The position numbers and the translations under genes are program-made. Shown piece after piece: positions 15,801 through 24,462 of a stretch of DNA of 64,000 nt (its first letter is position 1; the number at the start of each line of letters is the position of its first letter). The stretch is from [Mycobacterium] fortunisiensis. GTDB lineage: Bacteria > Actinomycetota > Actinomycetes > Mycobacteriales > Mycobacteriaceae. The notes under the pieces were generated by a model. It was not told the DNA's origin and made no database searches. It saw only the letters and a program-made list of their open reading frames with translations. The stretch covers positions 62,001 through 126,000 of the forward strand of contig NZ_VOMB01000027.1 in NCBI RefSeq assembly GCF_019050325.1, given 5' to 3'.

Positions 15801-17107
15801 CAGTTGATCCCGCTTCGCGCAATCGGCGCATCGCCGCAGTCCCAGGCCAAGCGGAGACCGGAAAAGATCTGCCGCCGGACCGGGTGGTCCCAGTTGCGGA
15901 AGCTGGGCCGCAGGATGTCGGCCGACACCGCCCAGGAGCCGCCGCGCAGCACCCGGTAATCACCGTCGAAGAAAGGTTCGGTGTAGCGGTCGTACACCAT
16001 CGGGGTGAAACCTGGCCATGGCTGCAGGCCGGAGGTGGTCCACTCCCACACGTCACCCAGCATCTGCTCGACACCGTAGGCCGACTCCCCGGCCGGGTAG
16101 GCCCCCACCGGCGCGGGCCGACGCGCGTCACCGCCCAGGTTGGCCAGCGCAGCGGTGGGCTCCGAAGCGCCCCAAGGGAATCTGCGGCGGGTACCGGCCA
16201 CCGGATCCCAGGCGCAGGCCTTCTCCCATTCGATCTCGGTGGGTAGCCGGGCCCCGGCCCAGGCGGCGTAGGCCTCGGCTTCGAAGAACGTGACGTGCTG
16301 GACCGGCTCGTCGGGCGGGATGGTCTCGACGTGGCCGAACCTCGTGCGGGTGCCGTCCGGCCCCCAGAACTGAGGTGCAGTCAGGTCGGCCTCCTGCCGG
16401 TGTGCCCAGCCGCGCGCGGACCACCAACGGGACTGGTGGTAGCCGCCGTCGTCGACGAATTCGCGCCACTCGGCATTGGTGACCGGCACCCGGCCGATCC
16501 GGAACGCCGGGATGTCCACGATGTGCGCGGGCCGCTCGTTGTCCAGCGAGTGCGGTTCGGTGAGCTCGTCGACCCCGAGGACGAACGGCCCACCCGGAAT
16601 CAGCACCGACGTGCCGGCCAGCCCGGATCGGCCCGCGGGCAGCGCGCTGCCCGCATCGAGCAACGGCGGCCCGGTGCGCAGGTTCAGCGCTTGCAGCATG
16701 GTCTCGTCGTGCTGATTCTCGTGGCTGATTACCAGGCCGAAGGTGAACCCGGCGTCATCGGGACCGAGAGAGTCCAGGGCGTCCAGTGCACGCGACCGCA
16801 CCGTCTCGCAGTAGCTGCGGGCATCGGTGGGCGGCAGCAGCGGAAGGCCGACACGGCTGGCGCGGGTGTGCACGAAAGCGTCGTAGAGCCGGTCGACATC
16901 CGGAGCCAGCAGGCCCGGGCGATCCGGGTCGCCACCGCGCAACAGCCACAGCTCCTCCTGTTGGCCGATGTGGGCCAGATCCCAGACCAGCGGGCTCATC
17001 AACGGGCTGTATTGGCGGTGCAATTCGGCATCGTCGAAGTCGACCAGGCGCAACGTACGGTCCCGCGCCCGGCTGAGCTGCTGTGCCAGCGTCTCGCGAG
17101 AGGTCAA
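15800..17107 (-). CDS. egtB: Hercynine sulfoxide synthase EgtB
   Basis: A 435-residue iron enzyme that joins gamma-glutamylcysteine and hercynine with O2. The N-terminal DinB-like domain carries the iron histidines, seen in WDLAHIGQ and VISHENQHDETM. The C-terminal formylglycine-generating-enzyme-like domain shows IPGGPFVLG, GDVWEWT and VLRGGSWAV. It overlaps egtA by 4 bp and is the second gene of the operon. Confidence 0.95.
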   Translation of the reverse strand: MTSRETLAQQLSRARDRTLRLVDFDDAELHRQYSPLMSPLVWDLAHIGQQEELWLLRGGDPDRPGLLAPDVDRLYDAFVHTRASRVGLPLLPPTDARSYCETVRSRALDALDSLGPDDAGFTFGLVISHENQHDETMLQALNLRTGPPLLDAGSALPAGRSGLAGTSVLIPGGPFVLGVDELTEPHSLDNERPAHIVDIPAFRIGRVPVTNAEWREFVDDGGYHQSRWWSARGWAHRQEADLTAPQFWGPDGTRTRFGHVETIPPDEPVQHVTFFEAEAYAAWAGARLPTEIEWEKACAWDPVAGTRRRFPWGASEPTAALANLGGDARRPAPVGAYPAGESAYGVEQMLGDVWEWTTSGLQPWPGFTPMVYDRYTEPFFDGDYRVLRGGSWAVSADILRPSFRNWDHPVRRQIFSGLRLAWDCGDAPIARSGIN

Positions 17108-18384
17108 AGCTCGCCTTTCACCAATTGGCGCATCGCCGAAGCGATTCCGCGGTCCACCACCTGATCGGCGAAATCGTCGGCCGGGCAGCGTCCTTGCTCA
17201 ACCGAACGCGTCAGCAGCCCCATCGATTCCACGAGCCCGGCCGGTGCCCGCTCGGCCGCCGCCGTCACGCAGGCGAGCGCCGATTCCTGCAGCCGACGGT
17301 CAGCGAGACCGACACGGGCCGCCCGATCCCAGGCGGCAGCCACCGGAGCTGTCGCCTCGGCGGCGATCGCGGCGGCGTCCGGATCGTCGAGCAGCGTGGT
17401 GAGCGTGAACACCACCGCGGGCCACAACGCGTCCGGGACGCTGTCGAGGTAGCGGATCTCCAGCCAGCGCCGCGGCCGCACTGGCGGGAACAATGTGGTC
17501 AGGTGGTATTCGAGGTCGGCTTCGGTGGGGCGGCGGCCCCCGAGGACCGCGCGTCCGTCGGCCCAGTCGGCGAACGGCACCCAATTGACCACGGGCACGG
17601 CGCCGGGTTCCTCGGCCGTGTTGACGAGCATCACGGGGGCCCGCAGCGCGTACCGCGCCCAGTCGTCGGCCGGATCGTCACCGTCGGCGCCGAGCACCGG
17701 CCCGCAGCGCGCGGAATCCAACTGCCCCCAGACCCGCTGCCGTGAGGACTTCCAGCCGGTGAACTGCCCGTCCAACAACGGCGAGTTCGCCGTCATGGCA
17801 ATCATCGTGGGGCCCAGGGCATGTGCCAGCCGCACCCGCTGCGCCCAGCCGTCGGCCGGGCCGGCATCGAGGTTGACCTGTACCGACGCGGTCGACGTCA
17901 TCATCGCCGCCCCCGCCTCGGCCGACCCGCTGGCCGCGAAGAACTGCTCCATGGCGCGATAACGCGGCCCAGGGTTGACCCGCTGCGTGGGCCGGACCGG
18001 ATCGGCTCCCAGCAACACCAGGCCCAGGCCGCGGCGTTCGAACTCCGCGCGCAGCACGGCCCGATCGGCGAGCAGTGCGGCAATCGCGGCACCGGGACCG
18101 TCGGCCGGCGGGCCGGACAGCTCGACGGCACCCCCGGGTTCGACGGTGATCCGGCTGTCGCCGGGCAGGGCGGGCACCGCGGCGATGGCGTGCGACAGCT
18201 CATCCCAGCCCGGGCGACGCAGCGGATCGGCGAGGTCGAAACAATGCGCCTCGATCTCCAGACCCACCTGCCCGACCGGCCCGTCCTGCAGGCAGCGGGC
18301 ACCGATGAACGCCGCGGCCTGCTCAGCGCTGGTGAAGTCGACAGGAGGAACGCGAGCGGAATCAGCCCTGATGGGTACGGCCAT
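17104..18384 (-). CDS. egtA: Gamma-glutamylcysteine ligase EgtA
   Basis: A 426-residue GCS2-type ligase that makes gamma-glutamylcysteine for EgtB. Motifs include GLEIEAHCFDL, ITVEPGGAVELSGPP and MTSTASVQVNLDAG, which together form the glutamate/ATP site of this family. The ATG at 18384 was chosen because a GGAGGGG ribosome-binding site precedes it and the long upstream extension is antisense filler. It is the first gene of egtABCDE, so its upstream region (about 78 bp to the next gene) should hold the operon promoter unless the cluster is read from further upstream. Confidence 0.93.
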   Translation of the reverse strand: MAVPIRADSARVPPVDFTSAEQAAAFIGARCLQDGPVGQVGLEIEAHCFDLADPLRRPGWDELSHAIAAVPALPGDSRITVEPGGAVELSGPPADGPGAAIAALLADRAVLRAEFERRGLGLVLLGADPVRPTQRVNPGPRYRAMEQFFAASGSAEAGAAMMTSTASVQVNLDAGPADGWAQRVRLAHALGPTMIAMTANSPLLDGQFTGWKSSRQRVWGQLDSARCGPVLGADGDDPADDWARYALRAPVMLVNTAEEPGAVPVVNWVPFADWADGRAVLGGRRPTEADLEYHLTTLFPPVRPRRWLEIRYLDSVPDALWPAVVFTLTTLLDDPDAAAIAAEATAPVAAAWDRAARVGLADRRLQESALACVTAAAERAPAGLVESMGLLTRSVEQGRCPADDFADQVVDRGIASAMRQLVKGEL

Positions 18385-18461
18385 GGCACCACCCCTCCCG
18401 GTCCTCACCGGTATCAAACGGCTCGGTTGTGTTCCATCATCCAGATCGGACCGACATGTTC

Positions 18462-19103
18462 TTATTGGCCCAGCGTGTTCTGCATCGCGCCGGCCAGTAC
18501 ATTGACCGCCGGACCCGCATTGCCGGACTGGCACACCTTGGCCTGCAGCACCACGTTTTCCCGTTTGCGCGTGGTGTTGAAACAGCGACGGTCGGTGCCG
18601 GCTTCCTGCTTCACCCAATCGGCGTCGACGTCGCTCGCGGCTCCACCGGTGAACGTCCACACCTGCGTGACGAAGTTGTCCAGGTGCATCGCGGTGGTCT
18701 GGCCCGAACAGCCTCTGGTGCGGTCCACCACCCGGTGAAACGCCCGGTCAGCGGCTTCAGGCGTGGCGAACACCCCGATCGCCTGCTTCACGAAATGCGT
18801 CTGGTCATTCGCCGCAGTCTGGGTGGTGGCTCCGTTGAACGACGCCAGGTCGGGGTCGTTGAACACCTCGGGCAGGCCGATGTCGGCCCAGTTGTTGCAC
18901 GCCGGATTGTCCACGCCAAAACCCTGGAAGGGCTCGGTGAACTGGGACTCCCACGTCATCGGCGCGCCGATGATGTTGCCCACCGAACCTTTGGGCATCA
19001 CGGCGTAGGACACGACACCAGGATCCGAGGGACGCGCACCCGCAGGTGCCGCCAAAGCCAGTGCGAGACCGGCCAGCCCGAAACCGACAGTCAGGGCACG
19101 CAT
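18462..19103 (-). CDS. Secreted PknH sensor-domain-like protein, Rv3705c-like
   Basis: A 213-residue exported protein with a signal peptide (MRALTVGFGLAGLALALAAP, cleavage near AGA-RP). The mature part resembles the extracellular sensor domain found at the C terminus of PknH, with several cysteines (DNPACNNW, RTRGCSG, DRRCFNTT, AKVCQSG) likely to form disulfides. No kinase part is present. An in-frame ATG at 19115 would add four residues. It lies directly upstream of egtA, as in M. tuberculosis. Confidence 0.75.
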   Translation of the reverse strand: MRALTVGFGLAGLALALAAPAGARPSDPGVVSYAVMPKGSVGNIIGAPMTWESQFTEPFQGFGVDNPACNNWADIGLPEVFNDPDLASFNGATTQTAANDQTHFVKQAIGVFATPEAADRAFHRVVDRTRGCSGQTTAMHLDNFVTQVWTFTGGAASDVDADWVKQEAGTDRRCFNTTRKRENVVLQAKVCQSGNAGPAVNVLAGAMQNTLGQ

Positions 19104-19120
19104 GGCCCCGATCATGCCAT

Positions 19121-19639
19121 TCAGTACACCGTGCGCGCGCAATAGGTCCGGGCCGGCGAGGGATACGGCCAGGCGTAGTGCCCACTTTCGGCCGGACACG
19201 CCGATCCGTCCCGGATGTCCAGACGTCGGGTCACCTGGACCAGCACGCCGGGGCCGCGGCGATCGGCGCAATCGGCCCGCTCCACCATGCCGGCGGGCAT
19301 CCCGAGTTCGTAGCAGTGATTGGCGACCAGGTTGGGGACCAGGCACAGTCGCGACGTCGACGGGTCGGCGAGATCGGCGGGAAGATGCTGGTACTCGGCG
19401 CTGGGGCACGCCCCGGTGCCATCGGCGACGGCCCCGACGGTGTAACTCGGATCGACGCTGCAGGAGACCTTTTCGGCCCGGGCCGCCGCCGGGGTGGTCG
19501 GTGTGGTGGCCGGGACGTTCACGCAATCCCCGACCGCGAACATCATGGCCGCTCCGCGCTCGGGCTCAGCAGCACTGCAGCCGGCCGCCAGCGCCGGCAC
19601 CGCAAGCAGTGCGGCAATCAGCAGCCGACCCCGTTTCAT
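19121..19639 (-). CDS. Cysteine-rich putative lipoprotein (LppU/septum-formation-like)
   Basis: A 172-residue protein with signal peptide and lipobox (PALAAGC, Cys21). The mature domain begins FAVGDCVNV and has about nine cysteines spaced as in small actinobacterial LppU or septum-formation-type domains (VSCSVDPSYTVG, RTYCARTVY at the end). It is predicted to be anchored outside the inner membrane. The start ATG at 19639 gives a proper lysine/arginine n-region. Function unknown. Confidence 0.65.
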   Translation of the reverse strand: MKRGRLLIAALLAVPALAAGCSAAEPERGAAMMFAVGDCVNVPATTPTTPAAARAEKVSCSVDPSYTVGAVADGTGACPSAEYQHLPADLADPSTSRLCLVPNLVANHCYELGMPAGMVERADCADRRGPGVLVQVTRRLDIRDGSACPAESGHYAWPYPSPARTYCARTVY

Positions 19640-19771
19640 GGTTAGCGAGAATCTCACGATCGGCCGCACCGCGGGTAGTGGTTGGCGGAAAAGGGTTGAC
19701 GGAAAGGCAGGCGTCCCGGCCACCAAGGGGAAGTGGCCGGGACGTCCAGGGCTGCAGAGTGGTTTGTGTGG

Positions 19772-20221
19772 CTACGCGGTTTCTGTGGATTTCGGTGCCT
19801 GCTGGCAATCCGCGCAGATGCCCCAGAACACCACCTCGGCCTCGTCGACCGCGAAACCGGCCAGGTCAGAGGGCTCCAGGCAGGGTGTGTCCCCGACTGC
19901 GCAGTCGACGTCGGCGACCACGCCGCACACCCGGCAGACCAGGTGATGGTGGTTGTCGCCGGCGCGGGTCTCGTACCGCGCCGAGGAGCCGGCCGGTTCG
20001 ATACGACGGACCAGCCCGGCGTTTACGCAGGCACGCAGCACGTCGTACACCGCCTGGGTGGACACCGAACCAAGGGTTTCGCGAGCCAAGCCGGCCACAT
20101 CGTCTGCAGTCGCATGTGGATGCTCGGCGAGTGCCTTGAGAACCGCGACCCGCGGCGCAGTGACACGCAACCCAGCGGCCCGCAACAGGGCCTTGGGGTC
20201 GGAATCATGCACCGTGGTCAC
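19772..20221 (-). CDS. furA: Fur family metal regulator (FurA-like)
   Basis: A 149-residue Fur-family repressor. The winged helix spans about residues 10-80 (LRVTAPRVAVLKALAEHPHATADD, recognition part QAVYDVLRACVNAGLV) and the metal-binding half contains DNHHHLVCRVCG plus a C-terminal CADCQ. The GTG at 20221 was selected because a promoter fits immediately before it. Mycobacterial furA normally precedes katG; here the next gene is an unrelated lipoprotein, so the target is unclear. The symbol is used in the family sense. Confidence 0.8.
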   Translation of the reverse strand: MTTVHDSDPKALLRAAGLRVTAPRVAVLKALAEHPHATADDVAGLARETLGSVSTQAVYDVLRACVNAGLVRRIEPAGSSARYETRAGDNHHHLVCRVCGVVADVDCAVGDTPCLEPSDLAGFAVDEAEVVFWGICADCQQAPKSTETA

Positions 20222-20237
20222 GCCTCCAGTATGCGCG

Positions 20238-20261
20238 CTCTTTGGAGTCAATCCAAAAGAG
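20238..20261 (-). promoter_or_regulatory. furA promoter/operator
   Basis: An inverted repeat, CTCTTTGGA (20238-20246) and TCCAAAAGAG (20252-20261), lies 17 bp before the furA GTG. Read on the minus strand, TTGGAT and CATACT form -35 and -10 boxes 17 bp apart, with the start codon about six bases after the -10 box. The dyad covers the -35 region, as expected for autorepression of a leaderless furA mRNA. Confidence 0.5.
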
Positions 20262-20272
20262 CCGGGGTGTGA

Positions 20273-20728
20273 TTATGGTCGCGCAGGCGGTGCCGGTGTT
20301 GCCGGCGTCTCAGGACGTTCCGGTGCGCTGCCCGGTCCACCGGGGCCGGCCGGCTCACCGGGTCCGCCGGGTCCCCAGCCAGGTCCGCCGGGGCCGAACG
20401 CACCTGGCCCACCCGGACCCCAGTGCGGCATCATGCCAGGTCCCGGGCCCATCGGCGGGCCGCCGCGGTGGTGCATCATCATGCCGCCCCGGTCGTGTTT
20501 GCCGTGGTGGTGATGGCCGCCGGAATGGGAGCCGATGCAGAACCCGATGCTGAAGACCACGGCGACGATGAAGACGATGCCGGCGGTGATACCCACCCAG
20601 GCAAGCGTCTGAATCAACCGGCTGGGCTTCTTCTCGACGGGCTGGGCTGCCACGGGCGCCGGCGTCGCGACCACCGGTTCGGTGGCGGCCACCGGTTCGG
20701 TGGCGGGATCGGGAGGTGTTTCAGTCAT
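20273..20728 (-). CDS. His/Met/Gly/Pro-rich single-pass membrane protein, Rv3706c-like
   Basis: A 151-residue protein with a short Pro/Ala/Thr-rich cytoplasmic part, one membrane segment at about residues 41-66 and an extracytoplasmic tail rich in His, Met, Gly and Pro (GGHHHHGKHDRGGMMMHHRG). The His/Met cluster could bind copper, nickel or iron. It is transcribed toward the Fur-family gene on the same strand, so a link to metal handling is plausible but inferred. M. tuberculosis has a proline-rich protein at this place (Rv3706c). The start ATG at 20728 is preferred to one four codons upstream. Confidence 0.65.
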   Translation of the reverse strand: MTETPPDPATEPVAATEPVVATPAPVAAQPVEKKPSRLIQTLAWVGITAGIVFIVAVVFSIGFCIGSHSGGHHHHGKHDRGGMMMHHRGGPPMGPGPGMMPHWGPGGPGAFGPGGPGWGPGGPGEPAGPGGPGSAPERPETPATPAPPARP

Positions 20729-20917
20729 GCTTACGAGCATGCAAGCACTGCCGAGGTGCTGATCAAGAATTGACTATGAATCGGCTATGAAAGGCCGCAT
20801 GCGGGCTGAATCCGCGCCGTGCCGCTTCGCCGGTTTCTACCCAGAGGCTGCTCGCCCACGCCGACCACAGCCCTGCGGTGGAAAGCGGCGCGAAGCGTAG
20901 GCGTGGGCCACGCCCAC

Positions 20918-22051
20918 CTACTCCCATGGCTTGAACGGGTTCACCGCGTATTGGATCACCCGATACGGGGTGCCGCCGCGGGCCATGGTGTTCCACTGGC
21001 TGATGAACACCCGCACCCGATCCAAGGTGGATCCGGGTGAGATGTAGCCGCCATAGGGCTGGGCCAGTTGGTTGATCTCCGGCGGCGGCAGCGCGTCCAC
21101 CGGGTCGGGCCAGGCGCTGGCGAACACCACCGTGGTCACCGGCGCGGCGCCCAGGCCGGTGGGGTCGTAGGCCACCCGCATCTCCATGTTTCCGTTGGTG
21201 GCGTTGAAGTAGGACAGCACCGGCTTGCCGTCGATCTGCCGGATGCTCATCTCCCCCACCCGGTCGGCGAACAGCGGAGTCGGCGGCTTGCCCCAGCCTG
21301 CGGTGGCCGACCAGCCCTGCCAGCTCGCCCGGTCGGTGAACGTCCGTGGACTGGCCCGGTACAGGAAGGGCGGGCTGCTGCGGTCGAAGTTGTTGGCCAG
21401 GATGTACACCCACCCGCTCGGCGAATCCGGCGCCGGAACGGGGTCGTAGTAACCGCTGATCTGTGACTGGGCACCGGCTTGGTACTTCGCCTCGCGCACC
21501 GACCCGGGCACCGTCGGCCAATTCGACCGGGCTGCATCGGCTTTCACCAGCCGAGAAGTCTGCGGAATCAGATCCCGGGTGGTGGTCACCATCAGGTAGT
21601 TCTCCCGGTTGATGGAGATCACCCCGGCCGGCAATTGGGAGGCACCGGCCGGCGCGGGGTCGGCCAGCAACGGCTGGTCCACACCGCTGACACCCCGGTA
21701 CCGCACTCCGTCCGGAGCGTCGATCGAATCAGCGTCGACATGCAGGGCCACCGGGGAATGCCAGCCACCGAAACCCACGGCCTGCCCGGCGAAACTGTCG
21801 CCGCACACCTGCAGCACCCGGCTGGGGAACTCCATGAACTCACACAAATCGGTGGCACCGATGCCGTAATCCCGGGTGGGCGTGCCGGTTCCGGCGCTGG
21901 GCCCGACACGCAGCACCTGCCCGGGAGCCAGTGCAGGCGGCACGGGGACACCGAAACCCGGGTTGGCGCTCGCCGGTACCGCCACCGCCGAAATGGCATT
22001 CCAGCAGAAAAAGATCGAGAGAACGCCTGCTGGAATGCGGTTTCGACGCAA
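20918..22051 (-). CDS. Exported DUF4185-type protein, Rv3707c-like
   Basis: A 377-residue exported protein whose mature part resembles DUF4185, a beta-propeller-like fold seen in secreted actinobacterial hydrolases (WPTVPGSVREAKYQ, GWVYILANNFDRSS, WSIRQ-type strands, YGGYISPGSTLDRVRVFISQ). Residues 1-32 form a signal peptide with cleavage near ASA-NP. Residues about 3-21 of this signal are encoded by a palindromic repeat (21989-22045), and the start is a TTG at 22051 with no clear ribosome-binding site. The gene follows asd by 12 bp and is probably in the ask-asd operon. Whether the repeat replaced an older signal peptide is open. Confidence 0.7.
   Translation of the reverse strand: MRRNRIPAGVLSIFFCWNAISAVAVPASANPGFGVPVPPALAPGQVLRVGPSAGTGTPTRDYGIGATDLCEFMEFPSRVLQVCGDSFAGQAVGFGGWHSPVALHVDADSIDAPDGVRYRGVSGVDQPLLADPAPAGASQLPAGVISINRENYLMVTTTRDLIPQTSRLVKADAARSNWPTVPGSVREAKYQAGAQSQISGYYDPVPAPDSPSGWVYILANNFDRSSPPFLYRASPRTFTDRASWQGWSATAGWGKPPTPLFADRVGEMSIRQIDGKPVLSYFNATNGNMEMRVAYDPTGLGAAPVTTVVFASAWPDPVDALPPPEINQLAQPYGGYISPGSTLDRVRVFISQWNTMARGGTPYRVIQYAVNPFKPWE
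21989..22045. repeat. Palindromic repeat R1 (inside coding sequence)
   Basis: Arms 21989-22007 and 22027-22045 (core GCATTCCAGCAG / CTGCTGGAATGC) flank a 19-nt loop; two adjacent mismatches. The loop matches R3 in reverse orientation. It lies in frame within the signal peptide of the DUF4185 gene. Confidence 0.85.
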
Positions 22052-22063
22052 GGGGGTGCGGAG

Positions 22064-23098
22064 TTAGAGCTCGGCGGCCAGGAGTTCGGCGATTTGAATC
22101 GTGTTCAGCGCGGCACCTTTTCGCAGGTTGTCACCGGACACGAACAGGGCGAGGCCCCGCCCCTCGGGCGCACCCGGGTCCTGGCGGATCCGGCCCACCA
22201 GCGACTCGTCGACACCGGCGGCGGCCAGCGGCGTCGGCACGTCGACCAACTTCACGCCGGGCGCTTCCGCCAGCAATTCTTGGGCCCGCGAAACCGAGAG
22301 CGGTTGGGCGAACTCCGCATTGATCGACAGCGAATGCCCGGTGAAGACCGGAACCCGCACGCAGGTGCCACTGACCAACAGGTCCGGGATACCCAGGATC
22401 TTGCGGCTCTCGTTGCGCAGCTTCTGGTCCTCGTCGGTCTCACCCGAGCCGTCATCAACGAGTGCCCCGGCCAGCGGGATCACGTTGAAGGCAATGGGCG
22501 CAACGTATTTCACGGGTACGGGGTAATCCACCGCCGAACCGTCGTGCACCAGCTTCTCGGCGCCGTCGATCACCGCGCGGGTCTGCGAGGCCAGTTCCTC
22601 GACACCGGCCAGGCCACTGCCCGACACTGCCTGGTAGCTCGACACGACCAGCCTGGTCAGACCGGCTTCTTCATGCAACGGCTTGAGCACCGGCATGGCG
22701 GCCATGGTGGTGCAGTTCGGGTTGGCGATGATGCCCTTGGGTCGCACACGGCCGTCGCGCTCGAAGTTCACCTCGCTGACCACGAGCGGGACCTCAGGGT
22801 CCTTGCGCCAGGCCGACGAGTTGTCGACGACGACGGCGCCGGCCGCCGCGAACCGCGGGGCCTGCACGCGCGACATCGTCGCACCGGCGGAGAACAGGGC
22901 GATGTCGAGCCCGGACGGGTCTGCCGTCTCGCTGTTCTCTACCTCGATCTCCTGGCCACGGAAGGTCAGCTTCTTGCCCTCGGAGCGGGCCGAGGCGAAG
23001 AACCGCACGCTGCTGGCCGGGAAGTCACGCTCTTCCAGCAGGGTGCGCATGACCTGGCCGACCTGCCCGGTCGCACCGATAACGCCGATCGAAACCAT
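22064..23098 (-). CDS. asd: Aspartate-semialdehyde dehydrogenase
   Basis: A 344-residue enzyme that reduces aspartyl phosphate to aspartate semialdehyde with NADPH, for lysine/diaminopimelate, threonine and methionine synthesis. The NADP motif GVIGATGQVG is at the N terminus, the catalytic Cys lies in NPNCTTMAAMP, and the conserved His is in VPVFTGHSLSIN. It lies one base after ask on the same strand, forming the ask-asd operon. Confidence 0.97.
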   Translation of the reverse strand: MVSIGVIGATGQVGQVMRTLLEERDFPASSVRFFASARSEGKKLTFRGQEIEVENSETADPSGLDIALFSAGATMSRVQAPRFAAAGAVVVDNSSAWRKDPEVPLVVSEVNFERDGRVRPKGIIANPNCTTMAAMPVLKPLHEEAGLTRLVVSSYQAVSGSGLAGVEELASQTRAVIDGAEKLVHDGSAVDYPVPVKYVAPIAFNVIPLAGALVDDGSGETDEDQKLRNESRKILGIPDLLVSGTCVRVPVFTGHSLSINAEFAQPLSVSRAQELLAEAPGVKLVDVPTPLAAAGVDESLVGRIRQDPGAPEGRGLALFVSGDNLRKGAALNTIQIAELLAAEL

Positions 23099-23099
23099 G

Positions 23100-23618
23100 T
23101 CAGCGCCCCGTCCCGCCGTAGACCACAGCTTCGTCGTCGCCGCCCAGGTCGAAAGCCTCGTGCAGCACGGCCACCGCGGTGTCCAGCTCGGTGTCCTTGA
23201 CGAGTACCGAGATCCGGATCTCGGAGGTGGAGATCAGATCGATGTTCACCCCCGCCTCGGCCAGCGCCTCGCAGAACTTGGCCGTGACGCCCGGATGGCT
23301 GCGCATACCGGCTCCGACCAGCGACACCTTGCCGATGTGGTCGTCGTAGAGCACCTGGCTGAACCCGATCTCGTCCTTCAGCCCACTCAACTTCTCCACG
23401 GCCGTCGGGCCGTTGTCCATCGGGCAGGTGAAGGTGATGTCGGTCTTGCCATCCTCGACCTTGGAAATGTTCTGCAGCACCATGTCGATGTTCACGTCGG
23501 CCTCGGCGACCGCGCGGAACACCTTGGCGGCATATCCGGGGACGTCGGGCAGACCGACGACGGTGACCTTGGCCTCCCCGCGGTCGTGGGCTACTCCGGT
23601 CAGCAGGGCGTCTTCCAT
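23100..23618 (-). CDS. Aspartokinase beta subunit (internal in-frame start)
   Basis: Within ask, an ATG at 23618 (MEDALLTGVAHDRGEAKVTV) is preceded by GAGGA at a spacing of eight bases. It would give a 172-residue protein consisting of the two ACT regulatory domains. Actinobacterial aspartokinases are known alpha2-beta2 enzymes made this way, so the call rests on the family plus the visible ribosome-binding site. Confidence 0.7.
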   Translation of the reverse strand: MEDALLTGVAHDRGEAKVTVVGLPDVPGYAAKVFRAVAEADVNIDMVLQNISKVEDGKTDITFTCPMDNGPTAVEKLSGLKDEIGFSQVLYDDHIGKVSLVGAGMRSHPGVTAKFCEALAEAGVNIDLISTSEIRISVLVKDTELDTAVAVLHEAFDLGGDDEAVVYGGTGR

Positions 23619-24365
23619 GGGGATGTCCTCGATCGATCCTTTGACGATGGTGCCGGTCTTGTCCGAATACGACGAGCGGACGTGGATCGGCACGTTGTAC
23701 CGGCGGGCGTACTCGACGCAGCGCAGCATGAGCACCTTGGCGCCGCACGCGGCCATCTCGAGCATCTCCTCGAAGGAGACCTTGTCGAGATGGCGCGCAT
23801 TCGGGACGATGCGCGGGTCGGCGGTGAAGATGCCGTCGACATCGGTGTAGATCTCGCAGACGTCGGCCTTGAGCGCCGCGGCGAGCGCGACGGCGGTGGT
23901 GTCCGAGCCGCCGCGGCCCATGGTGGTGACATCCTTGCTGTCCTGGCTGACGCCCTGGAACCCAGCGACCAGCACGATGACGCCCTCGTCCAGCGCATCG
24001 CGCAGGCGGCCGGGGGTGACGTCAATGATCTTGGCGTTGCCGTGGGTGCCGGTGGTGACGATGCCGGCCTGCGAGCCGGTGAACGAGCGGGCCTGGGCAC
24101 CGAGCGACTCGATGGCCATGGCGACCAGCGCGTTGGAGATGCGCTCACCGGCGGTGAGCAGCATGTCCATCTCACGCGCGGGAGGTGCCGGGGACACCTG
24201 GCGGGCCAGGTCGAGCAGGTCGTCGGTGGTATCGCCCATCGCAGAAACGACGACGACCACGTCATGGCCTGCCTTCTTCGTCTCCACGATCCGCTCGGCC
24301 ACGCGACGGATCCGATCGGCATCCGATACCGAGGATCCGCCGTACTTCTGTACGACGAGCGCCAC
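23100..24365 (-). CDS. ask: Aspartokinase (alpha subunit, full length)
   Basis: A 421-residue aspartate kinase that phosphorylates aspartate with ATP, the first step of the aspartate amino-acid family. The kinase domain opens with VQKYGGSSV and contains GRGGSDTTAVALAAAL; two C-terminal ACT domains (from about residue 265) bind the feedback inhibitors, with the typical VGAGMRSHPGVTAKF. The start is GTG at 24365 behind an AAGGG sequence. An internal start in the same frame yields a beta subunit. Confidence 0.97.
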   Translation of the reverse strand: MALVVQKYGGSSVSDADRIRRVAERIVETKKAGHDVVVVVSAMGDTTDDLLDLARQVSPAPPAREMDMLLTAGERISNALVAMAIESLGAQARSFTGSQAGIVTTGTHGNAKIIDVTPGRLRDALDEGVIVLVAGFQGVSQDSKDVTTMGRGGSDTTAVALAAALKADVCEIYTDVDGIFTADPRIVPNARHLDKVSFEEMLEMAACGAKVLMLRCVEYARRYNVPIHVRSSYSDKTGTIVKGSIEDIPMEDALLTGVAHDRGEAKVTVVGLPDVPGYAAKVFRAVAEADVNIDMVLQNISKVEDGKTDITFTCPMDNGPTAVEKLSGLKDEIGFSQVLYDDHIGKVSLVGAGMRSHPGVTAKFCEALAEAGVNIDLISTSEIRISVLVKDTELDTAVAVLHEAFDLGGDDEAVVYGGTGR

Positions 24366-24462
24366 TGTCTAACCCTTCACTGCTGTGTTCAAGCCGGTCT
24401 GATTGCCCACCCAGGATAAGGGAGACACGCACACGGTTTTCCCCGCCGGTAGCTTGACTGAC

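Noticed and set aside
18385..18660. Longer N terminus for egtA
   Set aside because: It overlaps the neighbouring gene's end, has no family match, and a good ribosome-binding site precedes the ATG at 18384.
20741..20917. Possible small gene between the His/Met-rich protein and the DUF4185 gene
   Set aside because: Open frames here show no start signal or protein-like sequence; only short inverted stretches are present.
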